Source: Nitrospirota bacterium (GTDB lineage Bacteria; Nitrospirota; Thermodesulfovibrionia; UBA6902). Taken from it: a stretch of 33,837 nucleotides of DNA. The notes beneath the pieces were generated by a model, which was not told the DNA's origin, did not search any database, and saw only the letters and a program-made list of their open reading frames with translations. Below, piece by piece: positions 26,406-33,837 of this stretch. Positions within the stretch are counted from its first letter, which is position 1, and the number at the start of each line of letters is the position of its first letter. The translations under genes were made by a program, and so were the position numbers. The stretch lies in the NCBI GenBank assembly GCA_016222915.1, contig JACRQA010000018.1, forward strand, positions 1 through 33,837, read 5' to 3'.

Positions 26406-27747
26406 AAAATGTAACTACAGAGCTGAAGGTCGGAATATTTGCGATAGTAGTCATAGTCATCATTTCCTACATGACGTTCAAGGTCGGCGGAATGCCCCTG
26501 ATCTGGGAAAAAGGCTACAAGCTTTATGCTGAGTTCGATGATGTCAGCGGCCTTGATGAACAGTCGCGTATTAAAGTCGCCGGGGTCGAAGCGGGCCGTC
26601 TGGAGAAAATCAAGCTCAAAGACGGAAAGGCCAAACTCACCCTGCTCATCGAGCCACGCTGCCTACCGCCGACATTACTTTGCTTGCAAATCGGGTGAGC
26701 TCGGCAGCTTCCCAGATATCCGACCTGATGAGTAATTTTAACAGCTTATTCGGAGATGCTGAAAAGCAGTCGATCAAGAACGCTATCCAGAACCTCAGTG
26801 CGGCGACAGCGGACCTTAAGGAGATAGCTGCGGAAAACAGGGCCCCCCTGCGGAACGTCATTGCACAGCTTGACAAGTTTACGGCGGCCCTTGGCGACAA
26901 GGGGCCGGGAGTGGTTGATGACATCAGCAGCGTGGCCAGGAATTTAAACGAGAAGGGCCCAGAGCTTCTGGATAATCTCAACAAGGCCGCCCGTGAGCTT
27001 AAAGACGTGATAGAAGAAAACAGATATGCTCTCAAAGACAGTATAGAGAATATCCGGTCGGCTTCCAAATCAGCGGACAACATTGCCCGTAAGATCGAAC
27101 AGGGAGAGGGGACCCTGGGAAAACTTATGACAGACGATTCTCTTTACACCTCGCTGAGCAGTGTTTCAAATAAGGTGGAAAAGACATTCGATTTCGCGGG
27201 AAGGCTCAGGACATATCTTGATTTCCATACCGAATATAATACCGGCGAATCCGAGTGGAAGGGCTACTTCGATCTTACGCTGCGTCCCAGGGATGATAAG
27301 TATTATATAATCGGACTCGTTACGGACCCGCTGGGTTCTGTAAGAAGGACCGAGACCACCGTGGACGGGGTCACGGAGATAAAGGAAAGAGTGGAAAGCA
27401 GGGTCGAGGTTTCGGCCCAGTATGCAAAGCGCATCGATCATGTGGCCCTGAGGATAGGGCTGACTGAAAACACCTTTGGAGTGGGGGCGGATTATTTTTT
27501 TAACGAGGATGACGGCAGGATAAAATTTGATGTGTGGGACTTCAGGGGTGATGAGGCGGGGGCCGATGATGCTCATGCGCGGATAGGGCTTGACTACCGG
27601 TTTTTTAAATTCTTTTTTGTCAGCGGCGGCGTTGATAATATCCTGAATTCAGACCGCAGGGGCGTATATGTCGGCGGAGGTCTGAAATTCGAGGACGACG
27701 ATTTTAAATACCTCCTCGGGAGCGCACCTAATATATCAATCAAGTGA
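26402..27747 (+). pseudogene. mlaD: MlaD/MCE family substrate-binding protein, split by a frame change and apparent loss of the MCE domain core
   Basis: ORF 26402-26698 gives TM + MCE start (ELKVGIFAIVVIVIISYMTFKVGG...VSGLDEQSRIKVAGVEAGRLEKIKLKDGKAKLTLLIEP); a different frame resumes at ~26653 (TLPTADITLLANRVSSAASQISDLMSNFN...) to 27747. Confidence 0.85.
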
Positions 27748-27843
27748 GAAGCTGTTTCCATTATCTTTTACATCCCGCTTCCTGCTCCTCACTTCTCACT
27801 TCTTGTTGTAAATAAAGGGCCAAAATTAGTTGTATAAATAGGT

Positions 27844-27870
27844 TATACTAGTACGCCGTAATCCGGCGTA
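27844..27870 (+). promoter_or_regulatory. -10-like TATACT followed by hairpin/operator-like palindrome TACGCCG-taatc-CGGCGTA
   Basis: TATACT 27844-27849; perfect 7-bp arms at 27852-27858 and 27864-27870, just upstream of the GTG start at 27876. Confidence 0.4.
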
Positions 27871-27875
27871 ATCAT

Positions 27876-29711
27876 GTGGAGGTATTTGCAGAATTGAGAC
27901 ACAGGTTGAAGTTGTATTTGATATTTGCTGCAGTGGCGCTGATGCTTGCTGCCGGGTGTTCTCTTAAGGAAGCCGTAAAAGATAGCGGGCCCCTTCCGGC
28001 CGACGAAAAAACACAGGCCCCTGTGCCTGACGGTGTTTACAAGGCAAGAGACGCGGTACTTGGATACTTCATTCCTGCAAGCGCGGACATACTGAGTGTG
28101 GAAGGTCGAAATGTAAAGGTCAGGCCTGTAGATGAAGCGAATATAAAAAAGGGCATGCGTTTTTCTGTTTTCAGGAAAGGCGCCCCCTTTTATCACCCCG
28201 TTACTAATGAATTGATCGGCAGCACTGAAGATACTGTCGGAGGGATCGAGATAACAGGAGAAGACGCGGTCGATGGGGTCTACCCCGGCATGATCATCAG
28301 GGGCGATGTCAGGGAAGGGGACAAGGCAAGAATCAGTTCTTCACGGATCAAGATCGCGTTCTTTCAGGACAGGAAGGCCGACTGGTCTGTTTCAGAGGTC
28401 TTTTACGGCAGCTTGAAAGATTCCGGACGTTTTGAGTTTGTGGAAACATACACGGCCGATTATTCGGCAGACGCTGTATCGAAGCTTGCCAGGGAGCACG
28501 GGGCAGAAGCTTCACTTGTCTTCTCCACGCCTGATAAAGACGGCAAGAGCACAATAAACGTAAAATTATACTGGGCCGGGGATTCTGCAATGGGCGGAGA
28601 GATAACAGAAGAGACCGGGAGCGCGGGAACGATACCTGCTCGTGATGAGGAATTCATTTCCGGCGTATTTAAAGATACTAAACCATGGAGGACATACGGT
28701 TTGCCCGGCGGACTCCTGGTCGCAATGGGAGACGTCGACGGCAACGGTACAGACGAGTTTGTGGTCAGTGACGGAAGGGACATTCGTATTTACAGCGTGA
28801 AAGAGGACTTTAAGGAATTGTGGAACATAAAGACCGAAGGCGGAGGAAACCACCTGTCCCTTGACATACTCGATGTGAACAATAACGGAAGGGCCGAGAT
28901 ATTTGTAACATCCGCAGACAACATCGGAGCGATGTATTCAGGAGAAAGCGAATCATCTCATGATGTAATGAGTGTTAATTCATTCGTGCTCGAATACGAT
29001 CCCGCTAAAGGATACAGGAGAATTGCGGAGAACATCCCGTATTTTCTGAGGACCGTCGGGAATTCTTTGCTGATGCAGCGCTACAGCAGCGGCAGGATAT
29101 TCAGCGGCCCCGTTTATAGGGCGAAGTGGACCGGAAGCCAGTATGGGACCGACGCGCCGTTGGCCCTTCCCGAAGCCGCAAACATTTATGGATTTGCCTT
29201 TGCAGACTGGAAAAATGATGGGCGCAGCAGTGTGATGACGTATGATTATAGCGGCTATTTATGCCTGTATGACGACAGCGGGTCCCTGATATGGAAGAGC
29301 GAAGAATCATACGGCCCATTTACATTCTCATTTGAAAGCAGGACGCGCTCCCTGGCGAACCCTACGACGAAGTGGTCTGTAAGAGGCAGGCTTATGGCCG
29401 TGAAAACGGGACGCGGTCAGGAAATCATCGCGGTACGCAAGGAGCCGGTACTGTCCATGCTGCCTGCGCTCGGGACAAATAAGGCAGAGGTATATTCTCT
29501 CTGGTGGGACGGAAACGCAATGGACAGGAAATTGATCATGAATGAAATCTACGGATCGGTGACCGATTACCTGGTCAATGGACGGGAATTGTTCCTTGTT
29601 GCCAGGGCGGGCCTGAGCACGTTTCTCGGCAGGCTGGCCCAGGGAGAGTTTTCCGGCAGCAGTATACTTTTCTATTATAAGTTCGGACCCCTGGAGACGG
29701 AAAATAAGTAA
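27876..29711 (+). CDS. Putative lipoprotein with FlgT/TolB-N-like N-terminal region and FG-GAP/VCBS-like repeats
   Basis: 611 aa, GTG start (exact start uncertain); lipobox LMLAAGC; KGMRFSVFRKGAPFYHPVTNELIG; MGDVDGNGTDEFVVSDG and DILDVNNNGRAEIFVTS. Confidence 0.8.
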   Translation: MEVFAELRHRLKLYLIFAAVALMLAAGCSLKEAVKDSGPLPADEKTQAPVPDGVYKARDAVLGYFIPASADILSVEGRNVKVRPVDEANIKKGMRFSVFRKGAPFYHPVTNELIGSTEDTVGGIEITGEDAVDGVYPGMIIRGDVREGDKARISSSRIKIAFFQDRKADWSVSEVFYGSLKDSGRFEFVETYTADYSADAVSKLAREHGAEASLVFSTPDKDGKSTINVKLYWAGDSAMGGEITEETGSAGTIPARDEEFISGVFKDTKPWRTYGLPGGLLVAMGDVDGNGTDEFVVSDGRDIRIYSVKEDFKELWNIKTEGGGNHLSLDILDVNNNGRAEIFVTSADNIGAMYSGESESSHDVMSVNSFVLEYDPAKGYRRIAENIPYFLRTVGNSLLMQRYSSGRIFSGPVYRAKWTGSQYGTDAPLALPEAANIYGFAFADWKNDGRSSVMTYDYSGYLCLYDDSGSLIWKSEESYGPFTFSFESRTRSLANPTTKWSVRGRLMAVKTGRGQEIIAVRKEPVLSMLPALGTNKAEVYSLWWDGNAMDRKLIMNEIYGSVTDYLVNGRELFLVARAGLSTFLGRLAQGEFSGSSILFYYKFGPLETENK

Positions 29712-29727
29712 GAAGTAGGAAAATAAA

Positions 29728-30432
29728 ATGAAACTTAAACACATAGCATTAATCATGGACGGAAACGGCAGATGGGCAAAGCAAAGAGGGCTGCCGCGTA
29801 TTGAAGGCCATAGAAACGGCGTCAAGAGGGTCAATGAAATAATCGACGCAGCGCTTGAGCACAGGCTTAAGGCAGTTACCTTTTACACCTTTTCCATGGA
29901 GAACTGGCGGAGGCCGAAGGCTGAGATCAATGCGCTGATGGGCCTGCTGAAAAATTTTATCAAAAGTGAAATGAAGCGACTGCACGGCAAGAATATCGTG
30001 TTCCGGGCTGTCGGCGATATTGAGAAACTTCCGTCCGGTGTACAGAAGGTGCTGAGGGAGTTCGAGGAGCTGACAAGGCACAATACGGGATTGATCGTCT
30101 CAAGCGCCCTCAGTTACGGTGGCAGGTCGGAGATTGTTAATGCCATAAAGCAGATCATTGAGAAGGGGGTACGGCCTGAGGACGTGAATGAGGACCTGGT
30201 GGGGTCCTTCCTGTATACCACCGGCATCCCGGACCCGGACCTGATAATACGCACAAGCGGTGAGATGAGGCTCAGCAACTTTCTCCTGTGGCAGTCGGCT
30301 TATACTGAATTTTATTTTACGGACATACACTGGCCGGATTTCGGCCGGGAAGAGTTCAGTGCCGCTGTCAATGAATACAAGAGCAGGGAGAGGAGGTTCG
30401 GGGCCTTGTCCGAAGAGGAGGCCCGCAAGTAG
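29728..30432 (+). CDS. uppS: Undecaprenyl diphosphate synthase (isoprenyl transferase)
   Basis: 234 aa; HIALIMDGNGRWAKQRGLPRIEGHRNG, TFYTFSMENWRRP, DPDLIIRTSGEMRLSNFLLWQSAYTEFYF. Confidence 0.97.
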   Translation: MKLKHIALIMDGNGRWAKQRGLPRIEGHRNGVKRVNEIIDAALEHRLKAVTFYTFSMENWRRPKAEINALMGLLKNFIKSEMKRLHGKNIVFRAVGDIEKLPSGVQKVLREFEELTRHNTGLIVSSALSYGGRSEIVNAIKQIIEKGVRPEDVNEDLVGSFLYTTGIPDPDLIIRTSGEMRLSNFLLWQSAYTEFYFTDIHWPDFGREEFSAAVNEYKSRERRFGALSEEEARK

Positions 30433-30435
30433 TCC

Positions 30436-31251
30436 ATGGCTCAGAGCAATAAAAAGACCAGCTCGGTGGTGATGAGGCATATAATAGCCGCACTCTTTCT
30501 GCCGGTATTTATCGCGTATATATATTATCTCCCCCCTTTGCCATACTTTATGATGCTGCTGATAATTGCGTGCATGACCGCCCTGTGGGAATTTTATGCA
30601 ATGTATAAGGTCCCTGCGAAGCTCTCTGTTCCCGGTGTAATATTGGGTGGTCTGCTGTTATATATTTCATGCAGTTACCCGGAATTGTTTTTAACGAGTA
30701 TTTTTATCAGCCTTTTTATCCTGATGCTTATAAGGCTGTTTGCCGAAAAGACCCCCTCCGGTTGCATGACGGAAATAGGCCCGCTCGCTGCGGGGTTGTT
30801 CTATGTCGGGATCTTCCTAAGCTTCCAGTGGCTCCTGCGCTCAGGACCGCTGGGAATGGAATATATATTTATGCTTTATACCTGTGTCTGGCTCGCCGAC
30901 GGCGGGGCCTTCTATATCGGCACGTATATGGGTAAACATAAACTGTATCCTTCAATCAGCCCCAATAAGACGTGGGAGGGCGCATACGGCAGCCTTATCG
31001 GAGGGGCGCTCGGAGCGCTAATAATCCGGATGATTTTTGATATGCCGCTTTCAATCGGGTCCGCCGTGGTTATCGGCGCAATAATTGGAGTGGCCGCGCT
31101 GGTAGGTGATCTGGTGGAATCCATGTTTAAGAGGGACGCCGGGGTCAAAGATTCGGGCGTTTTCATACCCGGCCACGGCGGGATGCTTGACAAGCTTGAC
31201 GGCATGCTTGTTGCCGGTCCGGTCCTTTATCTGCTCGTGAGGTACATTTGA
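30436..31251 (+). CDS. cdsA: Phosphatidate cytidylyltransferase
   Basis: 271 aa multi-TM; SPNKTWEGAYGSLIGG, VGDLVESMFKRDAGVKDSGVFIPGHGGMLDKLDGML. Confidence 0.95.
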   Translation: MAQSNKKTSSVVMRHIIAALFLPVFIAYIYYLPPLPYFMMLLIIACMTALWEFYAMYKVPAKLSVPGVILGGLLLYISCSYPELFLTSIFISLFILMLIRLFAEKTPSGCMTEIGPLAAGLFYVGIFLSFQWLLRSGPLGMEYIFMLYTCVWLADGGAFYIGTYMGKHKLYPSISPNKTWEGAYGSLIGGALGALIIRMIFDMPLSIGSAVVIGAIIGVAALVGDLVESMFKRDAGVKDSGVFIPGHGGMLDKLDGMLVAGPVLYLLVRYI

Positions 31252-32405
31252 AAAGACTTTCTATTTTAGGCTCTACCGGCTCCATAGGACAGAATACACT
31301 TGAGGTGATTTCAAGGTACCGGGACAGGTTCAGCGTTAAGGCGCTTGCTGTCAGGAACAACGTGCGGATGCTGGAGGAGCAGATAAGGGAATTCAGGCCC
31401 GAAGTGGTGGCCGTGTACGATGAAGCTGCGGCCTCGGAGCTTAAGAAAATGAATCCCCCGGTTGAAATACTGCAAGGAGAGCAAGGGCTTATTGAGGCGG
31501 CGACCCTTGACGGCGTGGACATGGTGGTATCGGCCATCGTGGGTTCTCCCGGCCTGGTCCCGACATATGAAGCCATAAAGGCGGGAAAGGACATAGCCCT
31601 TGCAACAAAAGAGGCCCTCGTGATGGCAGGGCATTTAGTCATGCCGGAGGCGGCCAGAAGAGGGGTGAAAATACTCCCTGTCGACAGCGAGCACAGCGCT
31701 GTCTTTCAGTGTCTTGACGGCACGGACATGGAAGAGGTCGAAAAAATCATATTGACCGCATCAGGCGGCCCGTTCCGTAAAAAGAGCGTGCAGGAGCTCG
31801 GTAAGGTCACACCGGCAGAGGCGCTGAAGCATCCTAACTGGGACATGGGGAAGAAGATTTCGATTGACTCGGCAACACTGATGAATAAAGGACTTGAGGT
31901 GATGGAAGCATACTGGCTGTTTAATGTGCCGGTTGAGAAGATAGGCGTGATCCTTCACCCGCAGAGTATAATCCATTCAATGGTAAGGTTTATTGACGGC
32001 AGCGTGATTTCGCAGATGTCGGTGCCGGACATGAAAGGTCCCATAAGCTATGCCCTTTCTTATCCAGAGAGGTTTGGAAACGTCCTGCCGGCCCTCAACC
32101 TGGCTGAGATAGGGGAGCTTACATTCGAGGAGCCCGATATGGAGAGATATCCCTCTCTGGCCCTGACGTATAAGGCCCTGCGCGCAGGCGGGACCATGCC
32201 GTGCGTGCTGAACGCGGCGAATGAGATCGCGGTCGAGGCGTTCCTGGACGGAAAGATTTTATTTACGGACATATCCCGGATAGTATCGGACACGATGTCT
32301 GAACACACTGTCGCCAGGGGGGAGACCATTGAGGAAGTGATCAGCGTCTCCGAGTGGGCCAAACAGAGGGCAAAGGAGATCGTAGAGAATAATAATGGAA
32401 ATTGA
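31248..32405 (+). CDS. dxr: 1-deoxy-D-xylulose-5-phosphate reductoisomerase
   Basis: 385 aa; LSILGSTGSIGQNTLEVI, LATKEALVMAGHLV, PVDSEHSAVFQCL, ILTASGGPFR, HPNWDMGKKISIDSATLMNKGLEVMEA. Confidence 0.98.
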   Translation: MKRLSILGSTGSIGQNTLEVISRYRDRFSVKALAVRNNVRMLEEQIREFRPEVVAVYDEAAASELKKMNPPVEILQGEQGLIEAATLDGVDMVVSAIVGSPGLVPTYEAIKAGKDIALATKEALVMAGHLVMPEAARRGVKILPVDSEHSAVFQCLDGTDMEEVEKIILTASGGPFRKKSVQELGKVTPAEALKHPNWDMGKKISIDSATLMNKGLEVMEAYWLFNVPVEKIGVILHPQSIIHSMVRFIDGSVISQMSVPDMKGPISYALSYPERFGNVLPALNLAEIGELTFEEPDMERYPSLALTYKALRAGGTMPCVLNAANEIAVEAFLDGKILFTDISRIVSDTMSEHTVARGETIEEVISVSEWAKQRAKEIVENNNGN

Positions 32406-32423
32406 AAACGGAGAAAAATTAAG

Positions 32424-33530
32424 ATGATGATTATATGGGCGGTAGTACTCTTTGGTATACTGATTTTCTTTCATGAACTGGGTCATTTCATTGTGGCCAA
32501 GCTCGTGGGAGTGAAGGTCCTGAAATTCTCTCTCGGGTTCGGACCGAAGATAATAGGGAAGAAGATCGGGGACACTGAATATCTGCTCTCGGCGATACCC
32601 CTGGGAGGGTATGTAAAGCCACTGGGCGAAGAAATCGGGGAAGAGATCGACGAGGCGGACAAGAAGAGGGCCTTTAATTACCAGCCTGCATGGAAGAGGG
32701 TGGCGATTGTAGTAGCGGGGCCTGTCTTTAACCTGGTCCTGGCCTTCCTGATCTTCACGGTATTTCTGGGAATGAAACTGCCTGTCGCAATACCCAACCT
32801 GGACAGCATTACGACCACGATCGAGAACGTGTCGGAAGGCTCGCCTGCCGGTGAAGCCGGACTAAAAGGCAATGACACTATCGTGTCCATTAACGGCTCT
32901 TCGGTCCATGACTGGAATGAGATGGCTGAAATGTTTTCAAAGAACCCGGGGAAGGAGCTGAAGCTCAGAGTAAAAAGAAATGAGGGCATTATAGATATCA
33001 CTGTTACGCCAAAGCCCGAGACGGTCAAAAATGAGAAAGGTGAAGATGTCGTCATAGGCAGAATCGGGATATCAAAGAAGATGGATGCCAAGGTAATTCA
33101 GAGCGCCAGTATTCTGTCTGCGCCATTCAAGGGAATACAAGCGGTTTATGAGTGGTGCGCTCTTACGATAGAAGTTGTGGTCAGACTTTTCAGCGGGGGC
33201 TTGTCTGCAAAGCAGATAGGCGGGCCGATATTGATCGTGGACGCCGCTGCCAAGGCTGCCTCGGTAGGGGCGTTTACTTATTTCAATTTTATCGCGATCA
33301 TAAGCATCAATCTCGCGGTCCTCAACCTGCTGCCTGTTCCGGTCCTTGACGGAGGGCACATAATGTTTCTTACAATTGAGGCCATTAGGCGCAAGCCCCT
33401 GAGTGAGAAGATCATGATAGCGGCGAACAAGGTCGGCATGGCGCTTTTATTACTCCTGATAACCTTTGTTTTTTATAATGACATTGTGAGGATTGTACTT
33501 CCGTGGGTGCGGAAGACCTTTAATCTGTGA
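32424..33530 (+). CDS. rseP: RIP metalloprotease RseP (site-2 protease family)
   Basis: 368 aa; HELGHFIVAKLVGVKVLKFSLGFGPKI, PDZ segment, LPVPVLDGGHIMF. Confidence 0.96.
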   Translation: MMIIWAVVLFGILIFFHELGHFIVAKLVGVKVLKFSLGFGPKIIGKKIGDTEYLLSAIPLGGYVKPLGEEIGEEIDEADKKRAFNYQPAWKRVAIVVAGPVFNLVLAFLIFTVFLGMKLPVAIPNLDSITTTIENVSEGSPAGEAGLKGNDTIVSINGSSVHDWNEMAEMFSKNPGKELKLRVKRNEGIIDITVTPKPETVKNEKGEDVVIGRIGISKKMDAKVIQSASILSAPFKGIQAVYEWCALTIEVVVRLFSGGLSAKQIGGPILIVDAAAKAASVGAFTYFNFIAIISINLAVLNLLPVPVLDGGHIMFLTIEAIRRKPLSEKIMIAANKVGMALLLLLITFVFYNDIVRIVLPWVRKTFNL

Positions 33531-33558
33531 TGAGGTCATTCCCCGTCGGGCAACCATC

Positions 33559-33837
33559 ATGACAAGGCCACCTTCAATAAAAAAACGTATATCTTCAGGC
33601 GGTGTTATATATCGCCCTGCAACGGGAGGGTCCGGCGACAATCCGGGAGCCCGCATAGAAGTGGCGATTGTGGCGGTGAGGGGCGGAAAGGCATGGTGCC
33701 TGCCCAAGGGCATTATCAATAAAGGAGAGGACCCGCCGACTGCCGCTTTAAGAGAGGTGAGGGAGGAGACAGGGCTTTCAGGCGAGATTGTCGATGAAAT
33801 CGGGGTCATTTCTTACTGGTATTATCTGAAAGAAGAG
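33559..33837 (+). CDS. Nudix hydrolase (3' truncated by window edge)
   Basis: MTRPPSIKKRISSGGVIYRPA...VAIVAVRGGKAWCLPKGIINKGEDPPTAALREVREETGLSG; Nudix box Gx5Ex7REVxEExG; no stop before window end. Confidence 0.88.
   Translation, partial: MTRPPSIKKRISSGGVIYRPATGGSGDNPGARIEVAIVAVRGGKAWCLPKGIINKGEDPPTAALREVREETGLSGEIVDEIGVISYWYYLKEE

Noticed and set aside
27770-27806. Pyrimidine-rich tract (cttcctgctcctcacttctcacttcttg) after mlaD
   Set aside because: Low-complexity intergenic sequence without clear repeat period or hairpin.
1-33837. CRISPR array, tRNA/rRNA genes, transposase, prophage, toxin-antitoxin or defence island
   Set aside because: No regularly spaced repeats, no recognisable RNA genes, and no proteins with those family motifs were seen.

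Overview
This 33.8-kb window is gene-dense and looks chromosomal. Gene order and protein style suggest a Nitrospirota- or Deltaproteobacteria-like genome, but that is inference. I saw no rRNA, tRNA, CRISPR array, transposase or phage genes. Recognisable blocks, left to right: a FlgT-N-like/DUF4384 protein; a Gfo/Idh/MocA oxidoreductase plus DegT aminotransferase pair (GnnA/GnnB-like); a convergent MltD-type LysM lytic transglycosylase with a strong intrinsic terminator; a mini fatty-acid-type operon (FabL-like SDR, acyl carrier protein fused to a zinc ribbon, FabF-like ketosynthase) followed by DivIVA; two tandem hybrid histidine kinases, one with a periplasmic CXXCH heme-c motif; def-fmt-PASTA-rpe; a TPR protein; RDD-mreBCD-mrdA-rodA; mlaE-mlaF-mlaD; a FlgT/FG-GAP-like lipoprotein; uppS-cdsA-dxr-rseP; and a partial Nudix hydrolase. 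Most notable observations: (i) the SDR-ACP/Zn-ribbon-KS mini-operon, whose reductase has an atypical Y-x5-K active-site spacing; (ii) rodA and mlaD each appear to have lost a conserved internal segment together with the reading frame, which could be real lesions or assembly errors; (iii) two dispersed GGCGCGCC-centred palindromes with a compensatory base-pair difference; (iv) the heme-c-type sensor kinase; (v) an MCE protein with a beta-barrel-like C-terminus. All assignments are from reading the sequence; no database search was run.
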